A stretch of DNA of 64,000 nt from Cellvibrio sp. pealriver (GTDB taxonomy: Bacteria > Pseudomonadota > Gammaproteobacteria > Pseudomonadales > Cellvibrionaceae). The notes under the pieces are model-generated. The model was not told the origin of the DNA. It saw only the letters and a program-made list of their open reading frames with translations, and did not search any database. Position numbers and translations under genes: made by a program. Positions within the stretch are counted from its first letter, which is position 1; each line of letters starts with the position of its first letter. The stretch spans positions 3,732,395 through 3,796,394 of the forward strand of contig NZ_KQ236688.1 of the NCBI RefSeq assembly GCF_001183545.1, given 5' to 3'. Shown here one piece after another: positions 52,440 to 61,515 of this stretch.

Positions 52440-53285
52440 ATGAAAGTTGTCAATCTACTTGCCTGCGCGCTTCTATTGGTCGCAGCCTCTGTGTCTTACG
52501 CCAATACCTGCGAAACCAATTTCCGCGCCGAGGGTGATCCTCGTAATGGTGCAGAATTTTCTACATCAACCAGCTTTTCTGATCTCAATGCATCCAGTGC
52601 GCTAGGGCAGTTGCGCACAATTGCACTTGCAGACGGGTTTAACGTTCTCGGGGAGGAATTAACCGCTACCGAAGGCACGTTGACCATCGAGCAGAAAAAT
52701 GGTCGTCATCCGTTTCTGATTTATCTTACTGCGGTGAACAAGGGTGCTACGGCCGATGTTAGTATCCGCACAAAACTGAACCGGCGCACGGTCGCCAAGC
52801 CGGAAGATATCCGCAAAGGCATGTGTGGAATGATTGCGCGGATCAAAACCGGAAAAGAGGGCGAGGCAATTGCAGCCAAGGCTCGTGCAGCCATCAAACC
52901 CGAGCCTGTTATCGAAGAGCAGCCACGCTGGTTGGCGAAAGATATTTATCGCTTATCAAAACGAAAAACTGCAGAAATGATTACCGCGCATTACAAGGGG
53001 AAGCGCTATCTTTTGGATGGCACAATAGGCACGCCGCTTGAAAATGAAGGAACGATTGAGCTTTGGTATAAAGTCACCATCGACGGAAATAGTTTTATGC
53101 GAACGCTCGACACGGACGAGTCCACATTCTGGCCACCAATTGTGTGCCAAATGGCGAAAGAGGATCGCGCTGCGGCTGCAAAATTAAGTGAAGGTGAGTT
53201 CGCCAAATTGACTGGAACTTTTTCGCACTTCCAGAAAGGAATGCCAGATAGAGTCGTGCTGAAAGATTGTCGGTTCAGCCATTAG
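52440..53285 (+). CDS. Hypothetical exported protein with OB-fold-like C-terminus
   Basis: A 281-residue protein from ATG 52440 with RBS AAGGAAA. Signal peptide cleaved near residue 21 (SVSYANTC). The middle region has a KGMCGMIARIKTG segment. The last 100 residues (KRYLLDGTIGTPLENEG ... AAAAKLSEGEFAKLTGTFS) show the strand order of tRNA_anti-like OB folds found in exported bacterial proteins. I do not recognise a function. A hairpin with arms ACACGCAC / GTGCGTGT (53291-53331) follows the stop. Confidence 0.65.
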   Translation: MKVVNLLACALLLVAASVSYANTCETNFRAEGDPRNGAEFSTSTSFSDLNASSALGQLRTIALADGFNVLGEELTATEGTLTIEQKNGRHPFLIYLTAVNKGATADVSIRTKLNRRTVAKPEDIRKGMCGMIARIKTGKEGEAIAAKARAAIKPEPVIEEQPRWLAKDIYRLSKRKTAEMITAHYKGKRYLLDGTIGTPLENEGTIELWYKVTIDGNSFMRTLDTDESTFWPPIVCQMAKEDRAAAAKLSEGEFAKLTGTFSHFQKGMPDRVVLKDCRFSH

Positions 53286-53346
53286 TAAAGTTCACACGCA
53301 CTCTTGGAATTCTCTGGGGGTGCGTGTAGCTGACGATCAATTTTCA

Positions 53347-54156
53347 TTAATCTTTTTGGTTGGGTGAAATCAACGAACGCAGCCAATTAATCCACCCATT
53401 ATTTCCCAGCATAAATTTATCCAGCTGATTCTGATTATCAAAATAATGCTCCGGATCGCTGAACAATAATTCGCGCTTTAACATTCTGCGGTTTGGATTA
53501 ATGTTTTTAATAATCCGCGCAGGATTCCCCGCCGCCACCGAATTTGGTGGAATGGATTTGGTTACCACCGAGCCTGCGCCTATCACCGAATTTTCGCCAA
53601 TAGTCACGCCTTTGGTGATAATCACTCGCTCGCCAAGCCATACATTATTTTCAATCACCACAGGTTTGGTGCAGCGAAAGGGACGGATGCGGTTATAGAT
53701 GCCGTGCCAATCGCTATCGCTAATAATGACATTTGCTGCAAACATGCAGTTATCGCCAATGCGGATAGATTTTGCGGATGAAATTCTCACGCCGGGTGAA
53801 ATCAAACAGTAATCCCCAATAACAATTTCTGCATCGGCTTGTTTGCTTGGCCAGCTGGTGAATCGCACACAGTTATCACTCGCACAAATAATTTGTGCGT
53901 ATTTTCCTAGATGAATATTACGCCCAAAAATAACCAAGCTACGCGGATGTGCAATTTCCGGGATGCTGCCCAAACTATCAAACTGCGGAGCAATAAAACG
54001 TTTTACATACCAGTTGTTAATTATTTTGTATAAACGTTTAACCGGGTAGGGCGTATTGCTGCGGCGCATTGTGGCCTCGATTGATTGCTGATGGGCTTGG
54101 CTGTTTGTTATGGACATGCCTGTTAGAAGGGCATGTCTGTTAGAATGCGGGTTCAA
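53347..54156 (-). CDS. Left-handed beta-helix O-acetyltransferase
   Basis: Up to 269 residues; ATGs at codons 14 and 30 give shorter options. Hexapeptide-repeat acyltransferase of the WcaF/maltose acetyltransferase type: IRIGDNCMFAANVIISDSDWHGI, VVIENNVWLGERVIITKGVTIGENSVIGAGSVV and the closing VAAGNPARIIK. It transfers an acetyl group from acetyl-CoA, usually to a sugar in a polysaccharide or glycolipid. It is divergent from a methyltransferase gene 19 bases away, so they share one control region. Target unknown. Confidence 0.85.
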   Translation of the reverse strand: MNPHSNRHALLTGMSITNSQAHQQSIEATMRRSNTPYPVKRLYKIINNWYVKRFIAPQFDSLGSIPEIAHPRSLVIFGRNIHLGKYAQIICASDNCVRFTSWPSKQADAEIVIGDYCLISPGVRISSAKSIRIGDNCMFAANVIISDSDWHGIYNRIRPFRCTKPVVIENNVWLGERVIITKGVTIGENSVIGAGSVVTKSIPPNSVAAGNPARIIKNINPNRRMLKRELLFSDPEHYFDNQNQLDKFMLGNNGWINWLRSLISPNQKD

Positions 54157-54175
54157 TTATGAGTGAGAATAAGCC

Positions 54176-54784
54176 ATGCTGCCAATTGATATCGAAACCG
54201 TAAAAGGATTTTTGGATCCCGTTGAAGGTGCTGCGTTGTATGAGTACGCCGCTGCAGTTGCCAGTCGTGCGCCCTGTTTGGAAATTGGCAGTTATTGTGG
54301 AAAATCCACAGTGTATCTTGGCAGTGCATGTAAAAAAAATAATAGCGTGCTATTTGCTGTTGATCATCATCGTGGATCGGAAGAGCATCAACTTGGTGAG
54401 GAATATCACGACCCTGCGTTGTACGATTCCGCCGCCGGGAAAATGGATAGCTTCCGTGAATTTCGCCAGACATTAGCGCGTGCAGAGTTGGAAGATGTCG
54501 TGGTTCCTATTGTTGCGCCTTCAAGCCTCGCTGCGCGCTATTGGTCAACACCATTGTCACTTGTCTTTATCGATGGCGGCCACAGTATGGAAGCTGCCCT
54601 TAACGATTACCGCTGTTGGACGCCTCATGTTATGCGCGGTGGTTGGCTTGCGATTCACGATGTGTTCCCCAACCCCGCTGATGGCGGTCGTCCGCCTTAT
54701 GAAATCTGGAAGCTTGCACAAGCATCAGGTTTATTTGAGGCGATGCCTCTGGTGAAAACCCTCGGTTTATTAAAACGGCTTTAA
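54176..54784 (+). CDS. Class I SAM-dependent methyltransferase
   Basis: A 202-residue protein with the SAM-binding motif I LEIGSYCGKSTVYLG near residue 40, an acidic motif II LFAVDHHRG, and LVFIDGGHSMEAALNDYRCW with a late GGWLAIHDVFP. This is the Methyltransf_24 group that often methylates small molecules or sugars. Divergent from the acetyltransferase; a joint role in surface glycan decoration is a guess from pairing. Confidence 0.82.
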   Translation: MLPIDIETVKGFLDPVEGAALYEYAAAVASRAPCLEIGSYCGKSTVYLGSACKKNNSVLFAVDHHRGSEEHQLGEEYHDPALYDSAAGKMDSFREFRQTLARAELEDVVVPIVAPSSLAARYWSTPLSLVFIDGGHSMEAALNDYRCWTPHVMRGGWLAIHDVFPNPADGGRPPYEIWKLAQASGLFEAMPLVKTLGLLKRL

Positions 54785-54812
54785 GGTATTTTGCGCAGTG
54801 TTTAGGTAAGGT

Positions 54813-55649
54813 CTATTTGATCACCCAAATAAATGCGATGCCACCGCGATAAGAGTGATTGCTCACCACAAGTGAACTGTTGGTAAAATCTGCGCCCTCA
54901 ATGTTGTCGTAGCGAATAAAAAAAGCCAGTTGGGTATTAATGCCGTTGTGATTGAATTTACGGCTAAATGCCGCTTGGTTATTCCAGCCGCTGTAGCCGC
55001 CGCTAGCATCAAAATAATTGCGCGTTGCTGTAACGTAATCATGATCTACCTTGTAGTAATAATCGTGATAATCCTCGCTCGCAAACGCAACGCCTGCGCG
55101 ATAAGTAAATGTCCACTCCTGCAATTTATTGCGATACACAAACTGCGGCGTAAATACTGATCCAATATAACCTGAATCCTCTGCGCCTATGGCGAATACC
55201 GCGCGCCACGGAATTTGCAGATGCCAGCCTTCTGCAAAACTATCACCCGTTAAATTGATATTGAATGATGGCCCCAGCTCCAATGTTGAACCCAACTCCG
55301 GCATGTCTTCACGCAATGTGCTTTTGTCTGTTTCGGGGGTGATGGATGCACTTGCACTGACGGTAAATTCATATTGGTCTGTGCGTAAAAAATTGCCACG
55401 CACGCCGTCGCGGTCAGAGCGGATAATTTTTCCGCGATAAACAAAATAAGGAATGGGGCTAATAAAACTGCGATATTCATCGGAGCCGCGATAATCTGGG
55501 CCAGAGACCGCTCCAACCCCTAAACCCAATTCCCATTTTTTGGGGTTGCTGTCAGATGGGTCCTGATTTTTTTGCGCATAGGCAGCACTGCTTAAGAATG
55601 TCAGCAAAAGTGCTGCAATTGAAGGCTTGAATAACAAATGTAATTGCAT
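54813..55649 (-). CDS. MipA/OmpV family outer-membrane protein
   Basis: A 278-residue protein with signal peptide (LTFLSSAAYAQ) and a beta-barrel of MipA/OmpV type: WELGLGVGAVSGPDYRGSDEY near the N-terminus, IPYFVYRGKIIRSDRDGVRG and a closing YRGGIAFIWVIK strand. E. coli MipA was described as scaffold for murein hydrolase MltA and synthase PBP1B; other members respond to metals or antibiotics. Convergent with the methyltransferase gene. Confidence 0.88.
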   Translation of the reverse strand: MQLHLLFKPSIAALLLTFLSSAAYAQKNQDPSDSNPKKWELGLGVGAVSGPDYRGSDEYRSFISPIPYFVYRGKIIRSDRDGVRGNFLRTDQYEFTVSASASITPETDKSTLREDMPELGSTLELGPSFNINLTGDSFAEGWHLQIPWRAVFAIGAEDSGYIGSVFTPQFVYRNKLQEWTFTYRAGVAFASEDYHDYYYKVDHDYVTATRNYFDASGGYSGWNNQAAFSRKFNHNGINTQLAFFIRYDNIEGADFTNSSLVVSNHSYRGGIAFIWVIK

Positions 55650-55763
55650 AGAACTGATCTAATCCTGTCGTGGGGCTTGTTCTTTTCTGTGGGCGACTTG
55701 GTGGAATTTTACTGGTATTCTGCCGGCATTATCCATGCAATTACTTTTTAGATTGAGATTTCC

Positions 55764-57143
55764 GTGAATACGACTGCTTTTGCCTCGCTTCCCCTTAACC
55801 CTGACATGCTCGCTAATCTGGAATCACTGGGTTACAACGAGATGACCGATATTCAGGCGCAAAGTTTGCCATTGGTATTGGCGGGCAAGGATATTATTGC
55901 CCAAGCGAAAACGGGCAGCGGAAAAACGGCCACCTTTGGTATTCCGTTATTGGAAAAATTGAATGTCCGCTTTTTTGGTGTGCAGGCGTTAGTGTTGTGC
56001 CCTACACGTGAACTCGCCGATCAAGTTGCTAAAGAGATTCGTCGCCTTGCACGTGCAACGCACAATGTAAAAGTATTAACGCTCTGTGGTGGTGTATCGA
56101 TTGGCCCTCAAATTGGCTCGCTTGAGCGGGGCGCGCACATTGTTGTGGGCACGCCGGGGCGTATTGTGGACCATATTTCCAAAGGCACTTTAAAGCTCGA
56201 CAGTATCAATCAACTGGTGTTGGATGAAGCTGACCGCATGTTGGAAATGGGCTTTGCAGATGATCTTGAAGCAGTGATTGCTGCCTGTAATGCTGAGCGC
56301 CAGACATTATTGTTCTCGGCAACTTATCCTGATGATATTAAAAAAATCAGTGCGCGTTACCAGCGCGACCCACTGATGGTAAAAGTGGAGGCGATTCATA
56401 ACGACACTAATATCGAGCAGCATTTTTATGAGCTGCAAGATACCAGTGAAAGTTTTCCGGCAGTGCTGTCATTGCTCGCGCATTTCAGACCTGAAACGTC
56501 TATTGCGTTTTGCAATACCAAAATTGCATGTGACGAATTACTCGATTATTTGCGTGATCACGATGTCAGCGCATTGACCCTGCACGGCGATTTGGAACAG
56601 CGCGAGCGCGATCAGGTATTGGTTCGTTTTTCCAATAAAAGCTGTTCGGTATTAATCGCTACCGATGTGGCCGCACGCGGTATTGATATCAAAGGTCTGG
56701 ATGCGGTGATCAATGTGGATTTGGCGCGCGACAGTGAAGTGCATGTGCATCGTATTGGGCGCACCGGACGCGCGGGTGAATCTGGTTTGGCGTTAAGTTT
56801 GGTAGTGCAAAAAGAAGTACACAAAATTAACCGTCTTGAAGATTACATGAAGCAATCGATTACGCTGGAAAAACTTCCACAAAGCGATAGCCGGTTATTG
56901 CCTGAGCCGGCAATGGTAACGATTAATATTGATGGCGGTAAAAAAGATAAGTTGCGGCCGGGCGATATTATTGGTGCGTTAACTAAAGATGCCGGGTTAC
57001 CGTTTGAAAAAATTGGTAAGATCGACATGTTTGATTTTACCGCTTATGTCGCTGTTGATCACAGTATCGCGAAAGCAGCGCTCAAGCAGTTATCCGATGG
57101 AAAATTAAAAGGCAGGAAATTTCGCGCTCGGCGTTTGAAATAA
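55764..57143 (+). CDS. dbpA: ATP-dependent RNA helicase DbpA
   Basis: A 459-residue DEAD-box helicase with GTG start. Q motif region IQAQSLPL, motif I AKTGSGKT, motif II LDEADRM, motif III FSATYP and motif VI HRIGRTGRAGE. The C-terminal RRM-like domain (about 380-459, DKLRPGDIIGALTKDAGLPFEKIG ... KGRKFRARRLK) is the DbpA type that binds 23S rRNA hairpin 92. It assists 50S ribosome assembly. Single gene. Confidence 0.95.
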   Translation: MNTTAFASLPLNPDMLANLESLGYNEMTDIQAQSLPLVLAGKDIIAQAKTGSGKTATFGIPLLEKLNVRFFGVQALVLCPTRELADQVAKEIRRLARATHNVKVLTLCGGVSIGPQIGSLERGAHIVVGTPGRIVDHISKGTLKLDSINQLVLDEADRMLEMGFADDLEAVIAACNAERQTLLFSATYPDDIKKISARYQRDPLMVKVEAIHNDTNIEQHFYELQDTSESFPAVLSLLAHFRPETSIAFCNTKIACDELLDYLRDHDVSALTLHGDLEQRERDQVLVRFSNKSCSVLIATDVAARGIDIKGLDAVINVDLARDSEVHVHRIGRTGRAGESGLALSLVVQKEVHKINRLEDYMKQSITLEKLPQSDSRLLPEPAMVTINIDGGKKDKLRPGDIIGALTKDAGLPFEKIGKIDMFDFTAYVAVDHSIAKAALKQLSDGKLKGRKFRARRLK

Positions 57144-57324
57144 TCAAAGCGCCGATATTAAAGGTGAAGTTCAAAAGCCGTATTTAAAAATAAAAACGTA
57201 AAAGCTCTGAGAGAATAGATAATCGTTAAATATTGTTAAATAAAAAACACGATACCTATTTTTTCGTATCCTGCAGTTTCTTCTTTATCCACACTCACAA
57301 TTAGAATAACGAGAAGGTACTTGT

Positions 57325-58638
57325 ATGGCTATTGCCGCAGTCATTATTGCAATCCTTATTCTGGTGGTACTTATCACCTGGGTAAAACTCAATCCATTCC
57401 TTGCGTTTTTGGTTTCGTCTGTCTGCGCTGCGATAATGCTGGGCATTCCTCTGGATAAAATTCCCGCTACTATCGAAACGGGTATTGGCGGCATGCTCGG
57501 CTCACTGGCGGTCATTCTGTGTTTGGGCGCTATGTTTGGAAAGTTAGTGGCTGAATCTGGTGCTGCCCAGCAAATCAGTAGCAGCCTTATGCGCTGGTGT
57601 GGAAAAAATTACATCACCTGGGCGTTGCTGTTGACCGGTTTTATTGTGGGCATTCCGCTGTTTTACAACGTTGGTTTTGTGCTCTTGGTGCCATTGGTGT
57701 TTTCAGTGATGCACCAGACCAAATTGCCGGCGGTGTATTTGGGTATTCCGTTGCTTGCAGCGCTGTCGGTCACTCATGGATTTTTGCCGCCGCATCCGTC
57801 TCCGGTTGCATTGATTCCGCAATTTGGTGCTGACATGGGCACAACATTGCTGTACGGGTTATTGGTAGCAATTCCGACCATGATTATAGCGGGGCCGATT
57901 TTTTCCTCGACGCTAAAAAATATTCACAGCGTACCTCTTGCCACATTTAAACCAGCCGATTTGCCACCCGAAAAATTGCCCGGCATCGCCAATAGTTTTG
58001 TCACGGCGTTGTTGCCGGTATTGCTGATTGCGTTGACTAGCCTTGCGGTTTACGCAATGCCATCGGCCATTGCCGATGCACCTGTCACATTGTTCTTCGC
58101 CAATTCAATGGTGGTATTGATGATTGCATTGGCAATTGCTACCTATTCGTTGGGCATCAAGCAAGGCATGAGCATCGGCAAGGTGATGGCGGTGTATGGC
58201 GATGCGATAAAAGATATCGCGGTGATTTTATTAATTGTTGCGGGCGCGGGTGCATTAAAACAAGTGATGGTGGTGAGTGGGGTGAGCGATCAGCTTGCGC
58301 ATTCGCTGGAAAATATTGCTATTAATCCACTGATTTTGGCGTGGTCAATTGCAACTGTTATTCGCATTGCATTGGGTTCCGCAACGGTTGCAGGATTAAC
58401 CGCTGCAGGGATTGTGGCCCCGTTAATTCCGCTAACCGGCGCTGATCCGAATTTGATGGTATTGGCGATTGGTGCAGGAAGTTTAATGTGCTCGCACGTT
58501 AACGATGCCGGATTTTGGATGTATAAGGAATATTTTAATTTGAGTTTGAAAGATACGTTTAAATCCTGGTCGCTGATGGAAACGATTATTGGTGTGGTTG
58601 GGCTGATGGGTGTGTTGGCACTGGATGTTGTTGTATAG
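57325..58638 (+). CDS. Gluconate:H+ symporter (GntP family permease)
   Basis: A 437-residue protein with about 12-14 membrane segments. GntP family features: LNPFLAFLVSSVCAAIMLGIPLDKIPATIETGIGGMLG, FVIGIPLF-type segment GIPLFYNVGFVLLVP, HGFLPPHPSPVA and HVNDAGFWMYKEYF. It imports gluconate or a related sugar acid with protons. No gluconate kinase gene is nearby. A bidirectional terminator separates it from hslO. Confidence 0.9.
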   Translation: MAIAAVIIAILILVVLITWVKLNPFLAFLVSSVCAAIMLGIPLDKIPATIETGIGGMLGSLAVILCLGAMFGKLVAESGAAQQISSSLMRWCGKNYITWALLLTGFIVGIPLFYNVGFVLLVPLVFSVMHQTKLPAVYLGIPLLAALSVTHGFLPPHPSPVALIPQFGADMGTTLLYGLLVAIPTMIIAGPIFSSTLKNIHSVPLATFKPADLPPEKLPGIANSFVTALLPVLLIALTSLAVYAMPSAIADAPVTLFFANSMVVLMIALAIATYSLGIKQGMSIGKVMAVYGDAIKDIAVILLIVAGAGALKQVMVVSGVSDQLAHSLENIAINPLILAWSIATVIRIALGSATVAGLTAAGIVAPLIPLTGADPNLMVLAIGAGSLMCSHVNDAGFWMYKEYFNLSLKDTFKSWSLMETIIGVVGLMGVLALDVVV

Positions 58639-58647
58639 AATTCTTTT

Positions 58648-58690
58648 CTGATAAAAAACCGCAAAGCAGTGTGCTTTGCGGTTTTGCTAT
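58648..58690. terminator. Bidirectional terminator between gntP-like gene and hslO
   Basis: Stem AAAACCGCAAAGCA / TGCTTTGCGGTTTT with a three to four base loop between convergent genes. Confidence 0.9.
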
Positions 58691-58703
58691 CGGGGTTACA
58701 TAT

Positions 58704-59609
58704 TCAGTGCAGGATGTTTCCACCTAATAACTGACGAACTTCTTCTGCGGCAAAATGGTAATGCTGGTTGCAGAATTGGCAGTCGATATCAATACTGCCT
58801 TTTTCTACTAATAATTCTTCTACTTCTTCTTTGCCAATCGACAGTAATGCACTGGCACTGCGCTCACGTGAACAGCTACAGGCAAAATGCAGCGCTTTGG
58901 GTTCAAATAAGCGCAGCGGATGTTCGTTGAATAAACGATACAGCACCGTTGAGTGATCCAAATCCAATAATTCTTCTTGCTTTACCGTGCTGGCGAGCGT
59001 GGTAATGGTTTCCCATTTGTCGCGGTTGTCATCGCTATTGGTAATTAATTGTTGCGGCAATGCCTGAATTAAAAATCCGGTGACTGAATGGTCGCCTGCT
59101 GCAAACCATAAGCGCGTTGCCAATTGTTCGGATTGTTGGAAATAATGTTCCAGACAGCCAGCAAGGTTGTCTGCATCCATGGGGACAATTCCCTGATGGC
59201 GTTCGAGCTTGCCGCTAAAGTTTTCGCTGCGTTGTGGTTCGATGGTAATAACCAACACGCCGTTGCCGAGCAGTTGTTGTAAGTTGCCGTGGTTGGCAAG
59301 TTCGTCACTTAATTCTATTTCAGGATTTACGCGCACTATGCCGCGCAGGCTATTGTGATGGTTGCACTCAGCCATGATGGTGCCTACTGCGCCGTCACCG
59401 CGCGCTTGTAAAATAATTTTTCCATCAAACTTTAAGGTGCTGGAGAGTAACCCAACAGCCGCGAGAAATTCGCCGAGTAGTTGTTGGATGGCGGGTGCTT
59501 GTGGATTGTGGCTTAGCACTTCGCGATAACTATAACCTAGGGTGACAATCTCACCGCGCACATCGCAGTCATCAAATAAAAAACGGTGGAGTAAATCGTT
59601 GCTTGGCAT
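58704..59609 (-). CDS. hslO: Redox-regulated chaperone Hsp33
   Basis: A 301-residue Hsp33 that becomes an ATP-independent holdase under oxidative stress. Four zinc-binding cysteines are visible as CSCSRER and CQFC near the C-terminus, and the N-terminal RFLFDDCDVRGEIVTL is typical. It is the last gene of a yrfG-hslR-hslO set on the minus strand, as in E. coli; a long inverted-repeat element lies between hslR and hslO. Confidence 0.96.
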   Translation of the reverse strand: MPSNDLLHRFLFDDCDVRGEIVTLGYSYREVLSHNPQAPAIQQLLGEFLAAVGLLSSTLKFDGKIILQARGDGAVGTIMAECNHHNSLRGIVRVNPEIELSDELANHGNLQQLLGNGVLVITIEPQRSENFSGKLERHQGIVPMDADNLAGCLEHYFQQSEQLATRLWFAAGDHSVTGFLIQALPQQLITNSDDNRDKWETITTLASTVKQEELLDLDHSTVLYRLFNEHPLRLFEPKALHFACSCSRERSASALLSIGKEEVEELLVEKGSIDIDCQFCNQHYHFAAEEVRQLLGGNILH

Positions 59610-59637
59610 TGGTTAAAAATCTCTTAAAAATAGTAGC

Positions 59638-59757
59638 GATCTTTGGTCAGTTGCGGATGGTAATTAAAGACTGTAGGAGACATGGATGTCGACTTCAAGC
59701 CTACAGGGATGTATTCACGGCGAGTCTTTAATTACCATCCGCAACTGAGCGAAGATC
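59638..59757 (-). repeat. Inverted-repeat element, copy E2 (conserved core, unique arms)
   Basis: Perfect 26-base arms (59647-59672 and 59723-59748; outer part TCAGTTGCGGATGG), extended to about 35 bases with two differences (GATCTT at both outer ends). The 50 bases inside, read on the minus strand (CGCCGTGAATACATCC ... TCGACATCC ... TGTCTC), align without gaps to E1 at 38245-38338. The arms differ completely from E1 beyond AAGAC/GTCTT. It sits between the hslR and hslO genes, so as RNA it would be a very long hairpin within the operon. Confidence 0.82.
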
Positions 59758-59772
59758 TTTCTGTGTGATTAA

Positions 59773-60204
59773 TTAATCCTCATCACCCAACAAATTCACA
59801 CGCTGGAAGCGGTGAATTTGGCGGCGTTCTTTTTTGTTGGGGCGGTGGTCGCTGATAATAAAATTACCCAGCCCCGCTTTGCGTTCCGCTGCGCGTTTCT
59901 CGCGCAGGTTTTTGCTTTCTTCCGTTTCCTCATACAACAGCGCTGCTTGTGGAGCGCCGCGGCGTTGATCGGAGAGTGCTTTGATGATGACGGTTTTATC
60001 ATCCCAATCCTGACGGATAGTTAATTCCAACCCTACTAACGCTTCTTTGCTGGGTTTGATGCGCTGTCCATCGCAATGAATTTTTCCGCCTTCAATAGCC
60101 TGTTTGGCGAGCATGCGTGTTTTATAAAAGCGCGCAGCCCACAGCCATTTGTCGATGCGAATTTTATCGTCATCATCGTCTTGTTCGTGTTTTTGTTTGC
60201 TCAT
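59773..60204 (-). CDS. hslR: S4-domain RNA-binding heat-shock protein Hsp15
   Basis: A 143-residue S4-domain protein: KIRIDKWLWAARFYKTRMLAKQAIEGGKIHCDGQRIKPSK is the S4 motif at the N-terminus, followed by a basic C-terminal tail (EKRAAERKAG ... RPNKKERRQIHRFQRVN). Hsp15 binds stalled 50S-nascent chain complexes to help recycle them. It lies three bases after yrfG and upstream of hslO on the same strand. The N-terminal KHEQDDDDD run is unusual. Confidence 0.93.
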   Translation of the reverse strand: MSKQKHEQDDDDDKIRIDKWLWAARFYKTRMLAKQAIEGGKIHCDGQRIKPSKEALVGLELTIRQDWDDKTVIIKALSDQRRGAPQAALLYEETEESKNLREKRAAERKAGLGNFIISDHRPNKKERRQIHRFQRVNLLGDED

Positions 60205-60207
60205 AAC

Positions 60208-60864
60208 TTAATTGGCCGATGGCATAATTTCATCAAAGTGATGGATGGCAGGATACTGCTCCATGCGCCGCTCTTTTTGGCTGTCGGGTTGATGAATGCC
60301 AAGCAGGTGTTTGATACCAAATAATTTTGCGGAATCGAGAATACGCACTGTGTCGTCAATAAACAGCGTGCGTTCCGGGTCAAATTGTTCGCGCGTTTGC
60401 AATTCCTGCCAAAATTTTTGCGATTCTTTGGGCTCATTAAATTCGTGCGATGAAATAATGACATCCAACCACTGATCGATCTGCGTCACCTGCATTTTGA
60501 GTGACAAGCTCTGCGGATGGGCATTAGTAACCAGCAGCACTTTTTTACCCGCGTTGCGCAAACGCTGCAAAAATTCGCCGACGTGCGGACGTATCTGGAT
60601 TTTGTGTTTCACTTCTTCTTTGAGGCTGGGAATATCCACATCCAATGCCTTTGACCAAAACTCCAGGCAATACCATTGCAAGGTGCCTTCGTATTGGTGG
60701 ATGTCGGCTTTGAGTTTTGCATGCGCGGTAGCCAGATCAACGTTGTGGATTTGCGCATAGCGCTGGGGCAGGTGATCCAGCCAAAAATAGTTGTCGAAAT
60801 GGAGGTCTAACAAGGTACCATCCATATCCAGCATGACTGTATCTATTGAGTCCCAATTAATCAT
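60208..60864 (-). CDS. yrfG: HAD-family GMP/IMP nucleotidase YrfG
   Basis: A 218-residue HAD hydrolase. Motif I DMDGTLLDLHFDNYFW, a conserved TNAHPQS (motif II Thr), and motif IV LFIDDTVRIL. YrfG dephosphorylates purine nucleotides such as GMP and IMP in E. coli. First gene of the yrfG-hslR-hslO operon, divergent from nudE with 39 bases between. Confidence 0.92.
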   Translation of the reverse strand: MINWDSIDTVMLDMDGTLLDLHFDNYFWLDHLPQRYAQIHNVDLATAHAKLKADIHQYEGTLQWYCLEFWSKALDVDIPSLKEEVKHKIQIRPHVGEFLQRLRNAGKKVLLVTNAHPQSLSLKMQVTQIDQWLDVIISSHEFNEPKESQKFWQELQTREQFDPERTLFIDDTVRILDSAKLFGIKHLLGIHQPDSQKERRMEQYPAIHHFDEIMPSAN

Positions 60865-60903
60865 AAACTTGTCTCTACCACCTTTTACGAACTGCGTTTA
60901 GCT

Positions 60904-61515
60904 ATGCCCAATAATGCCCCGCCACATAAGCCCAACCAAGCCAAGCCCGAAATTTTAAAGCGCGCGACGGTTGCGCGCAGCCGGTTGTTCCGCGCCGATG
61001 AAATCCACCTGCGCTTTAGCAACGGTGAAGAACGTACCTATGAAAAGCTCTGTTCGGGCGGGCCGGGGGCGGTGCTTATTGTACCCTTGCTGGATGAGAA
61101 TACGGTGCTTTTGGTGCGTGAATATGCGGCCGGATTGGAGGATTACCACCTCGCCTTGCCCAAAGGTGCCATCGATCAAGGGGAGTCATTACTGGAGGCG
61201 GCGAACCGTGAGCTGAAAGAGGAGGTGGGTTATGGCGCGCGTCACTTGCAGTTTCTCAAACGCATCAATCTCTCGCCTTCTTACATGGAGCACGGCATCA
61301 ACATTGTGCTCGCCTGGGGCTTGTATCCGGAGCGTTTGGAGGGCGATGAGCCTGAACCTATCGAGGTGGTGCCTTATCCGCTGAAGGATATGCTTGAGCT
61401 CATCATGCGCCCCGATGTGTGCGAAGGTCGCAGTATTGCTGCGCTGTTTATGGCGCGTGAATGGCTCGCGGGCAAGTTGCCGCTAGAGGCATCGCAGGAG
61501 GCCACCGATGACTGA
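60904..61515 (+). CDS. nudE: ADP compounds hydrolase NudE
   Basis: A 203-residue Nudix protein with the full box (GAIDQGESLLEAANRELKEE then VGY, about residues 82-104). NudE cleaves ADP-ribose, NADH and Ap(n)A-type compounds. The start FRADEIHLRFSNGEERTYEKL and the divergent position to yrfG match E. coli synteny. The stop overlaps the cysQ start by eight bases, so the two are translationally coupled. Confidence 0.92.
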   Translation: MPNNAPPHKPNQAKPEILKRATVARSRLFRADEIHLRFSNGEERTYEKLCSGGPGAVLIVPLLDENTVLLVREYAAGLEDYHLALPKGAIDQGESLLEAANRELKEEVGYGARHLQFLKRINLSPSYMEHGINIVLAWGLYPERLEGDEPEPIEVVPYPLKDMLELIMRPDVCEGRSIAALFMAREWLAGKLPLEASQEATDD

